Source: Rhizobiales bacterium 62-17 (lineage in GTDB: Bacteria > Pseudomonadota > Alphaproteobacteria > Rhizobiales > Beijerinckiaceae). Taken from it: a stretch of DNA of 64,000 nt. Positions 45,795-54,059 of the stretch are shown piece after piece (position 1 is the first letter of the stretch; every line of letters begins with the position of its first letter). Location of the stretch: contig MKVW01000004.1 of assembly GCA_001898965.1 (NCBI GenBank), forward strand, positions 110,523-174,522, written 5' to 3'. The notes beneath the pieces are model-generated. The model saw only the letters and a list, made by a program, of their open reading frames with translations. It was not told the origin of the DNA and did not search any database. The position numbers and the translations under genes are program-made.

Positions 45795-48329
45795 ATGGAC
45801 GAACTGCTCAACGAATTCATTGTCGAGACGAACGAGCAGATCGAAGCTGTTGCCTCGCAGCTCGTCGCCTTCGAACGCACGCCGTCTAACTTCGACACCA
45901 TCACCGCCATCTATCGCCTGATTCACACGATCAAGGGCACTTGCGGCTTTCTCGACCTGAACCGCCTGGCGCGCCTGAGTCATGCGGCCGAAACCCTTAT
46001 TTCGCGCATTCGCGACGATCGTGTCGCCACGCCCGCCGCAGTCTCCCTGATCCTCTCCACGGTCGATCGCATTCAATCGATCCTCGAAGGGCTGGAAAAG
46101 ACCGGCAAGGAACCGGTTCAAGACGACAGCGAACTGATCGCCGCCCTCGAAGGCCTGGCGACCGTGACCGCACCTGGCGAGGACCCGAAGGCCGAAGCGC
46201 CGGCATCACCCGAACCGGCGAGCGAAAGCTCCCCCGCCGCAAAGCCCGCCGCCGCGCCCGCGCCGAACCGCGACAGCGCCAGCATCCGCATTGCGGTTGG
46301 CACCGTCGAACGGCTGATGCGCCTGGTGTCCGAACTGGTGCTCACCCGCAACCAGCTCTCCGAAATCAGCCGCCACGGCAACACCGGCGAACTGGCGCTG
46401 TCGATGCAACGCCTGTCGACCATCACGACCGATCTGCAAGATGGCGTGATGCAGGTACGCATGCAGCCCATCGACCGGCTGTTCTCAAGCCTGCCGCGCC
46501 TCGTGCGCGATTTGAGCCACGAACTCGACAAGAAAATCGATCTCATCGTCGAAGGCTCCGATACCAATTTCGATCGCCAGCTCGTCGAGCTGCTGCGCAC
46601 GCCGCTCGTCCACATCATCCGCAATTGCGCCGACCATGGCATCGAGCCGGCCGCTGAACGTCTCGCCGCCGGCAAGTCGGCGGTCGGGCGCATTCGTGTT
46701 TCGGCGGCCCATGAAGCAAGCCACGTCACCATCGAAATCGCCGATGATGGCCGTGGCCTCGACGCCGACAAGATCCGCGCCAAGGCGTTGTCGCTTGGCC
46801 TCGCAAGCTCTGCCGATATCGCCACCATGACGCGCGATGAAATCTACAATTTCATCTTCGCGCCGGGCTTCTCGACCGCGCGCCGTGTGACGCAGGTGTC
46901 CGGTCGTGGCCTCGGCATGGACATCGTCCGGCAGACGGTGGAATCCATCGGCGGGCGGATCAACATGTCGAGCCAGCCGGGCATCGGCAGTGTCTTCAAG
47001 CTGAAACTGCCGCTGACATTGGCGATCACACCGGCCCTCGTCGTCACGTCGCGCGGCCATCGCTTCGCCGTGCCGCAAAACGCCGTCATTGAAGCCGTCG
47101 CCTGCCAGCCTGATGGATCCTGCCGCCTCGACCTGATGCAGAATGCCCCTGTCCTGCATTTGCGCGATGAGATTCTGCCCGTCATCGACCTCGCCAGCAA
47201 CTTCGATCCCTCAGCACCGCCGATCCAAATCGACCGCGAACAGTTGGTCATCGTTCTGCGCTCGGGCACCGCGACCTTCGCCGCCACCGTCGATACGATC
47301 GCCGACATTCAGGAAATCGTCGTCAAGCCGCTTGGCCCCTCGCTGGCGCATATCGCCGGTTTCGCCGGCAATACGATTCTGGGCGACGGCTCAGTGGTGC
47401 TGATCCTCGACATCGCCAGCCTCGCCACGACGCTGGGTCTATCGACGTCGACCAACTTCAGCCCGAAGCAACGAGACGACAGCGCCTATGTCAAGGAAGC
47501 GACGCGGATGATCGTCTTCCGCGCGGGCCCCGGCCCGCGCAAGGCGGTGCCGCTGTCGCAGATTTCGCGCATCGAGAACGTCGCCACCGCCGATATCGAT
47601 CAATCCGGCGGCGCCTATGTCCTCAAGCGCGGCAGCTCGATCATTCCGCTCGCCGCCTGCTGGGACGCCGATTTCTCCACCCAGGTGCAATGGCCGGTCT
47701 TGATCATCGGCGTCGGCGGCGAGCCCATGGGGCTCGCCGTGTCCGAGATCATCGACGTCGTCGACGAGCCGCTGAACATCAACATTCCCGCATCCGTCCC
47801 CACCGTGCTCGGCTCGACGGTCCTGGCTGGGGAAGCGACGGAGATCGTCGATCTCGCCCATTACATGCAGCTCACCCTGCCCAAGGCCTTCCAGCGCGGT
47901 CATGCGCGCAAGTTCAATATTCTCCTGGTCGACGACAAGCAGTTCTTCCGCGATCTGCTCGCGCCCGTCATTTCCGCCGCCGGCTATGACGTCACCTCCG
48001 TGGCCAGTGGCGCAGAAGCGCTCGGCCTCGTCGAGCGCGGCCACGACTTCGACGCCGTGATCTCCGACATCGATATGCCGGGCATGACCGGCTATCAGTT
48101 GGCGCAGACCTTGCGCGCCGACCATGCATTCGGATCGCGGCCGATCATCGCCATCGATGCTTACGCGGGTCCCACCATCGCCGCCGCGGCTAGGAAAGCC
48201 GGTATGACCGATGTGATCGGCAAGTTCGATCGCACCGCCCTGATCGACAGACTGAGCGCGGCGCTGGAAGCCGATACTTTCGGCGCCTCGTCCATCGAAG
48301 GCAGCGCCATGAACGGAGCGGCCGCATGA
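45795..48329 (+). CDS. cheA: CheA-like hybrid histidine kinase with C-terminal receiver
   Basis: An 844-residue chemosensory kinase. Domains: HPt P1 (residues about 1-105; phospho-His44 in RLIHTIKGTCGFL), a Pro/Ala-rich linker (about 115-165) with no clear P2, dimerisation P3 and ATPase P4 (HIIRNCADHGIE, DDGRGLD, GRGLGMDIVRQTVE), a CheW-like domain (about 410-540), a second CheW-like segment (about 570-695) and a receiver (about 708-830). The receiver has Asp713-Asp714, phospho-Asp758 in SDIDMPG and Lys810, but the usual Thr/Ser is Asp788 (IIAIDAYAG). The stop overlaps cheW (ATGA). No receptor gene lies nearby. It may feed CheY-like proteins or regulate development rather than swimming. Confidence 0.93.
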   Translation: MDELLNEFIVETNEQIEAVASQLVAFERTPSNFDTITAIYRLIHTIKGTCGFLDLNRLARLSHAAETLISRIRDDRVATPAAVSLILSTVDRIQSILEGLEKTGKEPVQDDSELIAALEGLATVTAPGEDPKAEAPASPEPASESSPAAKPAAAPAPNRDSASIRIAVGTVERLMRLVSELVLTRNQLSEISRHGNTGELALSMQRLSTITTDLQDGVMQVRMQPIDRLFSSLPRLVRDLSHELDKKIDLIVEGSDTNFDRQLVELLRTPLVHIIRNCADHGIEPAAERLAAGKSAVGRIRVSAAHEASHVTIEIADDGRGLDADKIRAKALSLGLASSADIATMTRDEIYNFIFAPGFSTARRVTQVSGRGLGMDIVRQTVESIGGRINMSSQPGIGSVFKLKLPLTLAITPALVVTSRGHRFAVPQNAVIEAVACQPDGSCRLDLMQNAPVLHLRDEILPVIDLASNFDPSAPPIQIDREQLVIVLRSGTATFAATVDTIADIQEIVVKPLGPSLAHIAGFAGNTILGDGSVVLILDIASLATTLGLSTSTNFSPKQRDDSAYVKEATRMIVFRAGPGPRKAVPLSQISRIENVATADIDQSGGAYVLKRGSSIIPLAACWDADFSTQVQWPVLIIGVGGEPMGLAVSEIIDVVDEPLNINIPASVPTVLGSTVLAGEATEIVDLAHYMQLTLPKAFQRGHARKFNILLVDDKQFFRDLLAPVISAAGYDVTSVASGAEALGLVERGHDFDAVISDIDMPGMTGYQLAQTLRADHAFGSRPIIAIDAYAGPTIAAAARKAGMTDVIGKFDRTALIDRLSAALEADTFGASSIEGSAMNGAAA

Positions 48330-48853
48330 ATCGTCCCGACATGAACCGCCCCGAACTGCAACGACGCACCGGTGCCCCCGTTTCATCGGCGCTCGCGCAG
48401 CGCATCGATAGCGTTTCCTCGCTGCTCGTCTTCGTCGTGACCATCAACGGTGAAACGTTCGGCCTGCCGATCGAGCATGTGCGAACGGTGTTTCGCGTCA
48501 TCGACGTCACCCCCGTGCCTCTGGCCCCGCCTTACGTGGTCGGATTGATCAATCTGCGCGGCAAGATTCTCACCGCCGTCAGCCTGCGCCAAAGACTCGG
48601 CCTGCCCACCGATACCGTGAACAACGCTTTCGCCGTATGCCTGAAATACGAGGACGAGGATTTCGCTCTCATCGTCGATACAGTCCGCGACGTCGTTGAA
48701 GTGCGGGAAGCCGATCGCCTTCCCGCTTCCCCGCATATCGCCGATGCGCGGGCGCAGCTTACGCTTTCCATCTATCGGCAGGGCGAAACGCTTCTGCCTG
48801 TGCTCGACATAGCGAAAACAGTTTTGGCCGGCACAGCGGCGCAAGCCGCCTGA
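48326..48853 (+). CDS. cheW: Chemotaxis coupling protein CheW
   Basis: Couples receptors to the CheA kinase. The 175-residue product has an Asn/Arg-rich head of about 30 residues (MNRPDMNRPELQRRTGAPVS) and one CheW SH3-like domain: FVVTINGETFGLPIEHVRTV, PYVVGLINLRGKILTAVSLR and FALIVDTVRDVVEV. The start ATG 48326 overlaps the cheA stop (ATGA), so both are made together. No receptor for it is in the window. Confidence 0.94.
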   Translation: MNRPDMNRPELQRRTGAPVSSALAQRIDSVSSLLVFVVTINGETFGLPIEHVRTVFRVIDVTPVPLAPPYVVGLINLRGKILTAVSLRQRLGLPTDTVNNAFAVCLKYEDEDFALIVDTVRDVVEVREADRLPASPHIADARAQLTLSIYRQGETLLPVLDIAKTVLAGTAAQAA

Positions 48854-48878
48854 CCGGTCAAATGGACGGAGACCTATT

Positions 48879-49244
48879 ATGAAGCACATCCTGATCGTCG
48901 ACGACTCTACCGTCATCCGCAAGATCGCCAAGCGCATTCTGGAATCGCTTCACTTCGAGACCTCGGAAGCCGACGATGGTGAAAAAGCCCTGGCGATGTG
49001 CATGGAGCGCATGCCCGACGGCATCCTGCTCGATTGGAACATGCCGGTGATGGACGGCCTGACCTTCCTGCAGAACCTGCGCAGCCGCCCCGACGGCACC
49101 CACCCGAAAGTCATTTTCTGCACGACCGAGAATGACGTCTCCCATATCGCCCGCGCGCTGCATGCCGGCGCCGACGAATACATCATGAAGCCCTTCGACA
49201 CGCGCATCGTTCAATCCAAGTTCGAGGAAATCGGCCTCGCCTGA
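48879..49244 (+). CDS. Single-domain response regulator (CheY-like)
   Basis: A 121-residue receiver with no output domain: acidic pocket Asp8-Asp9 (ILIVDDSTVIRKI), phospho-Asp52 (LLDWNMPVMDG), the Thr switch (IFCTTENDV) and Lys (YIMKPFD). All active-site residues are intact, unlike the receiver of the neighbouring kinase. It sits between cheW and cheB and is probably the direct phosphate acceptor of the CheA-like kinase. A flagellar-switch CheY or a DivK-like cell-cycle regulator are both possible; DIWNMP-type sequences alone do not decide. Confidence 0.93.
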   Translation: MKHILIVDDSTVIRKIAKRILESLHFETSEADDGEKALAMCMERMPDGILLDWNMPVMDGLTFLQNLRSRPDGTHPKVIFCTTENDVSHIARALHAGADEYIMKPFDTRIVQSKFEEIGLA

Positions 49245-49263
49245 CGGCGCGGCTCAAGCCGGC

Positions 49264-49908
49264 ATGACCAAAGAAAGCGCCAAAGCGAAATCCAGTAAGT
49301 CCGCCGCGATCGCGCAGCCGCGCGCCATCGTCATCGGCGCATCCGCCGGTGGTCCGGAGGCCTTGGCCACGCTTTTCGAAGCGCTCGTCGATTGCAATAT
49401 TCCCGCCCCGATCTTCCTCGTCCTGCACATGCCGACGGATTTCTCGGCCATGGTCGCCGCCTATATCGAACGCGTCAGTGGCCGGCCGACCAGCACCGCG
49501 ACCGACGGAGCGCCTCTCCCGGGCCATATCTATGTCGCGCCCGCCGGCCGGCATTTACGGATCACGGGCCGCCCAAGCCGCGCCATGATGCGCCTCGATG
49601 ACGGCGACAGCGAAAATTTCTGCCGGCCGGCCGTCGACGTGCTCTTCCGTTCGGCTGCCGCGACCTACGGCCATGGCCTGCTGGCGCTGGTGCTCACGGG
49701 CACCGGTCACGACGGGCTCGCGGGCGCCGCTGCGGTCGCTGCGGCCGGCGGCACGATCATCGCCCAGGACGAGAAGTCGAGCGCCGCCTGGGGCATGCCC
49801 GGTGCCGTCGTCGAACACGGCCATGCGACGCTGGTCCTGCCCATCAAAGTCATGGGCCTGAAGATCGCCTCGTTGTTTCGCGCCACCGAGCCCGGATGCG
49901 CCGCATGA
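49264..49908 (+). CDS. cheB: Receiver-less CheB-type methylesterase
   Basis: Removes methyl esters from (or deamidates) chemoreceptors. The 214-residue product contains only the catalytic domain: nucleophile Ser27 in VIGASAGGPEAL, the His in LVLHMPTDFSAM and the Asp in LVLTGTGHDGLAG. Canonical CheB (about 350 residues) has an N-terminal receiver that gates activity; it is absent here and the protein begins with a short Lys/Ser-rich tail, so activity would not be controlled by phosphorylation in cis. It overlaps cheR at the stop (ATGA). Confidence 0.92.
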   Translation: MTKESAKAKSSKSAAIAQPRAIVIGASAGGPEALATLFEALVDCNIPAPIFLVLHMPTDFSAMVAAYIERVSGRPTSTATDGAPLPGHIYVAPAGRHLRITGRPSRAMMRLDDGDSENFCRPAVDVLFRSAAATYGHGLLALVLTGTGHDGLAGAAAVAAAGGTIIAQDEKSSAAWGMPGAVVEHGHATLVLPIKVMGLKIASLFRATEPGCAA

Positions 49909-50747
49909 GCAACCGGTTCGATCAATTCCGGACCTTTCTCAAAGCCACCACCGGTGTCGCGCTTGAAAACGATCAATGGCAAGCGGCCGAACAGCGCCTG
50001 GCCCCGCTGGCGGGGCGCCTCGGGCTTTCGGTCGACGATCTGATCGATCGCTTTCTGCGGCATAGCGATCCAAAACTGTCCGCCGCCGTCATCGACGCGA
50101 TGATGACCAACGAAACCTTCTTCTTTCGCGACCGCAAACCGTTCGAACTGTTCCGCGACGTCATCCTGCCGCGACTACTCGAGCGCAAACGAGACGATCG
50201 TCGCCTGCGCATCTGGTCGGCCGCCTGCGCCACCGGCCAGGAACCCTATTCCCTCGCCATGGTGCTCGACGAGGAAGCCCGGCGCTTCGAGGGCTGGACC
50301 ATCGAAATCGTCGCTTCCGACATCTCCGCTTCCGCTTTGGAGAGCGCGCGCGGCGGGCTCTACAATCAGTTCGAGGTGCAGCGCGGCCTGCCCGTCGCCT
50401 TGTTGCTGCGTCATTTCCAACGCGACCTGGAGAAATGGCGGATCGCTCAGCACCTGCGCGCGCAGGTGCAGTTCCAGCAAGTCAATCTGATCGACGACTT
50501 CACCCGGCTCGGTGCGTTCGATGTGATCTTTTGTCGAAATGTCTTGATGTATTTCGATCAGGCGACCCGCAGGTCCGTGCTCAATCGCCTCGCCAGGACC
50601 CTGATGCCGGAAGGCATTTTGATGCTCGGCGCGACCGAATTCACGCCCGGCGACTGCGCGTTTGCACCCCTGCCGGAAAGCCCGGCCCTGCTGCGGCGGC
50701 GCAAACCCAAGCCCGAGGCACCCGCTGGCCACCTCGCCATCGCTTAG
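49905..50747 (+). CDS. cheR: Chemoreceptor glutamate methyltransferase CheR
   Basis: SAM-dependent methyltransferase acting on receptor glutamates. From ATG 49905 the product is 280 residues with an all-alpha N-terminal domain (LIDRFLRHSDPKLSAAVIDA, MTNETFFFRD) and the SAM domain (RIWSAACATGQEPYSLAM, VASDISASALESAR, FDVIFCRNVLMYFDQATR). An ATG three codons earlier (49896) is possible, but ATGA overlap with cheB supports 49905. With CheB it forms an adaptation pair, although no receptor gene is seen. Confidence 0.95.
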   Translation: MSNRFDQFRTFLKATTGVALENDQWQAAEQRLAPLAGRLGLSVDDLIDRFLRHSDPKLSAAVIDAMMTNETFFFRDRKPFELFRDVILPRLLERKRDDRRLRIWSAACATGQEPYSLAMVLDEEARRFEGWTIEIVASDISASALESARGGLYNQFEVQRGLPVALLLRHFQRDLEKWRIAQHLRAQVQFQQVNLIDDFTRLGAFDVIFCRNVLMYFDQATRRSVLNRLARTLMPEGILMLGATEFTPGDCAFAPLPESPALLRRRKPKPEAPAGHLAIA

Positions 50748-50751
50748 CGTC

Positions 50752-50776
50752 CTCACCGTTTCTTTGAAACGGTGAG
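50752..50776 (+). terminator. Hairpin after cheR
   Basis: CTCACCGTTTC (50752-50762) pairs perfectly with GAAACGGTGAG (50766-50776) around a 3-base loop, starting 5 bases after the cheR stop. A T-rich stretch comes only about 20 bases later (TTGTTTTTGA), so it is either a weak intrinsic terminator or an end-protecting hairpin of the chemosensory operon. Confidence 0.55.
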
Positions 50777-50867
50777 AGACTCCTGGCTCTTGTTTTTGAC
50801 GCGTTTTCTTGACGCGAACCGAAACCCGCTTCGCTCGAAAACGCTATGGCGCCAATCACCGTTGCAT

Positions 50868-50897
50868 AAAAAAAGCCCCGGCACGCCGGGGCTTTTC
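50868..50897 (-). terminator. Rho-independent terminator of ctrA
   Basis: A GC-rich stem, GCCCCGGC (50875-50882) with GCCGGGGC (50885-50892), is followed on the minus strand by seven T residues (A-run at 50868-50874 on the plus strand). It lies 21 bases after the ctrA stop at 50918. On the plus strand a shorter T-run (50893-50896) follows, so it may stop both directions. Confidence 0.88.
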
Positions 50898-50917
50898 GAT
50901 CGAGATGAACCTGCCGG

Positions 50918-51619
50918 TCAGGCCGTGATGCGTTCGTCCGCATCGCTGGGTTCACGCAGCACATAGCCACGGCCCCAGACGGTTTCGATATAGTTGCGGC
51001 CTTCGCTGGCATTGGCGAGCTTCTTGCGCAGCTTGCAGATGAAGACGTCGATGATCTTCAGCTCCGGCTCGTCCATGCCGCCATAGAGGTGGTTGAGGAA
51101 CATTTCCTTGGTAAGCGTCGTTCCCTTGCGCAGGGAAAGCAGCTCCAACATCTGATATTCCTTGCCGGTGAGGTGCACGCGGTTGGCGCTGACCTCCACC
51201 GTCTTCTGGTCGAGATTGACGACCAGATCGCCGGTCGTGATGACCGACTGCGCATGTCCCTTCGAACGGCGCACGATGGCGTGGATACGCGCCACCAGTT
51301 CGTCCTTGTGGAAAGGCTTGGTGAGATAATCGTCGGCACCGAAGCCGAGACCCTTCACCTTGTCCTCGATGCCGGCCAGACCCGAAAGGATCAGGATCGG
51401 CGTCTTCACCTTGGCGACGCGCAATGTGCGCAGCACCTCATAGCCGGACATGTCCGGCAGGTTCAGATCGAGAAGGATGATGTCGTAATCATACAGCTTA
51501 CCCAGATCGATCCCTTCTTCGCCGAGATCGGTCGTGTAAACGTTGAAATTCTCAGATTTAAGCATCAGTTCGATGCTTTGAGCCGTCGCGCTGTCGTCTT
51601 CGATCAGTAATACGCGCAT
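50918..51619 (-). CDS. ctrA: Cell-cycle master response regulator CtrA
   Basis: OmpR-family regulator of cell cycle, division and flagellar genes in alphaproteobacteria. The 233-residue product starts [20 protein letters not shown] and has phospho-Asp51 ([13 protein letters not shown]), the receiver Lys in [10 protein letters not shown] and a winged-helix DNA-binding domain with the nearly invariant CtrA stretch [15 protein letters not shown] and [13 protein letters not shown]. An in-frame start at 51682 adds 21 residues not found in CtrA, so ATG 51619 is used. The C-terminal tail ends ERITA, without the Ala-Ala that ClpXP recognises in Caulobacter. It faces the che operon and lies on a separate transcript. 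Confidence 0.97.
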   Translation of the reverse strand: MRVLLIEDDSATAQSIELMLKSENFNVYTTDLGEEGIDLGKLYDYDIILLDLNLPDMSGYEVLRTLRVAKVKTPILILSGLAGIEDKVKGLGFGADDYLTKPFHKDELVARIHAIVRRSKGHAQSVITTGDLVVNLDQKTVEVSANRVHLTGKEYQMLELLSLRKGTTLTKEMFLNHLYGGMDEPELKIIDVFICKLRKKLANASEGRNYIETVWGRGYVLREPSDADERITA

Positions 51620-52152
51620 GTCGTGTCCCCACCTTGTCCCGCAACTTCGACCACCCAACTGGAGCGTCGCGGCCGCAGACAAATCGCCAACGGAGCAATC
51701 CCGTGTCTTCTACCGGCTTGGTAGTGTTAACGGCGATTGGTTAACAAAGCGTGTTTTTCGCCTGACTCATTCATACATAGAAAACGATTGATCGTGCAAA
51801 TCTTTCAGAATCAGTGAGTTCGCATGTGAATTCGAATTAAAGTTTTGGATGAACAAAGCCCTATAAGGGATTCTGCGGACTCATCCTGGTAACGAATGGC
51901 CTGATCGCGCTCGTCTGGCCGCTTCCAGGGACATCTAAAGAGACACGAGGGCGGATCGCGCAAATCGCGCGAATCGCTTGTCGAAATCGCACTCGAAATC
52001 TGTTGCCGCCACCTGCGAAATCCACCCAGCGGTAACGAAGCGGTTACGATGCTGTGGCATGGTGAATCTGTCTCGCGGTAAAAAGTAAACAGCCAGTGAA
52101 AACCCTGGGGGGATCACTGGCATGGCGTTCGTCAGCGTTTGGAGTTCGCGTA
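51620..52152. promoter_or_regulatory. ctrA-fliJ divergent regulatory region
   Basis: 533 bases with no gene on either strand. Four GANTC (CcrM methylation) sites lie at 51764, 51808, 51869 and 51878, well above the one expected per 256 bases. Two GTTAAC sequences lie at 51726-51731 and 51740-51745; they contain TTAA half-sites of the CtrA box, but the distance between the TTAA cores is 10 and not 7 bases. Together they fit cell-cycle-controlled, autoregulated ctrA transcription. Confidence 0.6.
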
Positions 52153-52548
52153 ATGAAATCGCGGGATACCCTCATTCGACTCAAGAGATTTCAAGCGGAC
52201 GAGAAGCGTCGCCGCGTCAGCCAGATTGAGGCGATGATCGCCGAATTCTCGCGCATGCAGACCGAACTCGACCGCGAGATCGCGACCGAAGAGCAGCGCT
52301 CCGGCAATGCCGATCCGAGCCATTTCGCTTATTCCACCTATGCCCGCGCCGCGCGCGGCCGTCGCGACAACATCACCAATTCCGCCAACGAACTGCGGGC
52401 CCAGCTCGAGGAAGCAAAGCTCCAGCTCGACGCCGCCGTGGAGGAATTGTCCAAGGTCCAGAACCTCGAAGGCCGTGACAAAAGCGGCGAGCGCCTTGTC
52501 GACGTTCCGCGACCGGATGCGATGATGCTGCGCCCCGCCGGCGCCTGA
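52153..52548 (+). CDS. fliJ: Flagellar export chaperone FliJ
   Basis: Coiled-coil stalk protein of the flagellar type III export ATPase complex. The 131-residue product is almost all helical with heptads: MKSRDTLIRLKRFQADEKRR, then VSQIEAMIAEFSRMQTELDR, then LRAQLEEAKLQLDAAVEELS. Length and Arg/Glu pattern are typical for alphaproteobacterial FliJ. ATG 52153 is chosen because the upstream frame (to 52096) shows no helical continuation. Its usual partner gene fliI is not upstream or anywhere in the window. A strong terminator follows 22 bases after the stop, so it forms a single-gene unit. FliJ sequences are weakly conserved. Confidence 0.75.
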   Translation: MKSRDTLIRLKRFQADEKRRRVSQIEAMIAEFSRMQTELDREIATEEQRSGNADPSHFAYSTYARAARGRRDNITNSANELRAQLEEAKLQLDAAVEELSKVQNLEGRDKSGERLVDVPRPDAMMLRPAGA

Positions 52549-52569
52549 TTTTTCACCTTTTTGCCTCTC

Positions 52570-52612
52570 GCACGGCCCGAACCCACCTGGGTCCGGGCCG
52601 TGCTGCGATTTT
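52570..52612 (+). terminator. Terminator of fliJ
   Basis: A long stem joins GCACGGCCCG (52570-52579) with CGGGCCGTGC (52594-52603), extended by ACCCA/TGGGT with one unpaired base on each side and a 2-base loop. A short T-rich run (GATTTTA) follows. It lies 22 bases after the fliJ stop. Confidence 0.7.
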
Positions 52613-52745
52613 ATGGCGCATTTTCCGCAATTTCCGTCGGAATGTCTTGCATCGGTCACGAAGTCATGCACGGATCGCATGACTTCGGCGCGGCCTCGGC
52701 CCTGCCGGATGAGGGGCGCCCCAGGGACTGCGCACGAGAGCGAAT

Positions 52746-53801
52746 GTGAAACAACTGAAGAAATTTTTTTGGCCCGTCATCGGCTTGGTGGCGGTCGTCT
52801 GGTCGCTCAAACTGCTCTACGCGAAACTTCTCGCGGAAGTCGCGACCGATCCATCCGTAAAGGCCATGCTCAAGACGAGCGGCTTTTTCAGTGATCTCAG
52901 CATCATCGCCACGTCGATCGGCAGCAAACTGTCCGCCATTCCCGCGCACAGTTATTTGCTTGCCGCTCTCTCCACCCTCGTCGCCTATGCCGCCTTGGCC
53001 TGGTACGACCGCATTGCCCTCATCCATCTCGATCGACAGAAGGGCATTTCCTGGATTTACGTCTCGGTCTGTTCGTTCGTCACCTATGCGCTGTCGCACA
53101 ACATCGGCGCCTCGGTGTTCTCCGGCGGCATGGTGCGCTTCCGCGCCTATACGGCCAAGGGACTGACTGGCGCCGAGGTTGCCATCCTCGTCGCGCTCTG
53201 CTCGTTCACCTTCGCATTCGGCACGATCATCCTGCTCGGCTGGGTGCTGCTATGGGAGCCGCAGATCCTCAAGCCGCTGACCAGCCTGTCGGCGAAATTC
53301 GATCTCGGTGAAACGCCGGCCCGCATCATCGGCGTCGGCCTGCTGGTGCTGTGCGCGCTCTACACCATCGGCGCATGGCTGCACTTCAAGCCGCTGCAGA
53401 TCGGCGGCTTCAAACTGGTCTATCCGCGCATGCCCGTCGTGGCCCGCCAATATCTCGCGGCGCCGCTCGAACTCGCTGGCGCCGCCGGCATCATCTATTT
53501 CGCGCTGCCGGCCGACGGCAATCCTGGCTTCGCCATCGTGCTGGGGGCTTTCCTGCTGTCGTTCTCGGCCGGCCTCTTGTCGCAGGTGCCCGGCGGCGTC
53601 GGCGTGATGGAAGCCGTCTTCCTCGCGATCATGCCGCAGATCCCCGCGACATCGGTCTTCGCGGCCTTGCTCGTCTGGCGGCTGTTCTATCTGATCATTC
53701 CGCTGATCCTGTCGCTGCCGGTCATTCTTCTGTTCGAGCGCTCGCAACTTGGACAGGCGACGAAGGATATCGAACCGCCGAGCTCGATTCTCAAGCACTA
53801 G
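52746..53801 (+). CDS. YbhN/LPG-synthase-type integral membrane protein
   Basis: A 351-residue membrane protein with about eight helices, of the UPF0104 family related to the flippase part of lysylphosphatidylglycerol synthase. Marks are YALSHNIGASVFSGGMVRFR, then YTAKGLTGAEVAILVALCSF, then LLSQVPGGVGVMEAVFLAIM. There is no cytosolic synthase domain, so no aminoacyl transfer is expected. GTG 52746 is the best start; an ATG two bases earlier is out of frame. The family function is unsettled, possibly lipid translocation. It stands alone; the 258 bases after it are AT-rich and gene-free. Confidence 0.88.
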   Translation: MKQLKKFFWPVIGLVAVVWSLKLLYAKLLAEVATDPSVKAMLKTSGFFSDLSIIATSIGSKLSAIPAHSYLLAALSTLVAYAALAWYDRIALIHLDRQKGISWIYVSVCSFVTYALSHNIGASVFSGGMVRFRAYTAKGLTGAEVAILVALCSFTFAFGTIILLGWVLLWEPQILKPLTSLSAKFDLGETPARIIGVGLLVLCALYTIGAWLHFKPLQIGGFKLVYPRMPVVARQYLAAPLELAGAAGIIYFALPADGNPGFAIVLGAFLLSFSAGLLSQVPGGVGVMEAVFLAIMPQIPATSVFAALLVWRLFYLIIPLILSLPVILLFERSQLGQATKDIEPPSSILKH

Positions 53802-54059
53802 AGTCTTTCACGCGACATCGGTCCAGAATTCTCTTATTGCGAATCGTCTTCGTGGTATTCGCCTCCATCAAACGCTGAATCTCCGTGCGGCACAGCCAAG
53901 CTGCGCCGCATTTGTCTTTAAAAAATCTCATTATTTCCAACTTTTACGAGCAGATGGATCGAACATGCGCCTTTGCGCGTTGTGATTTTGACCATACTGC
54001 CCGAACACGTTTGGACGGCCGCCACGGCCCCCGTTTCAGGCATCGGCCTGTGAGGAGAC

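Noticed and set aside
45795-48386. Long minus-strand frames opposite the CheA-like gene (for example 47439-48386)
   Set aside because: Antisense shadows; no initiation signal and no motif.
51728-51744. Full CtrA box (TTAA-N7-TTAA) before ctrA
   Set aside because: The distance between the two TTAA cores is 10 bases, so only half-sites can be claimed.
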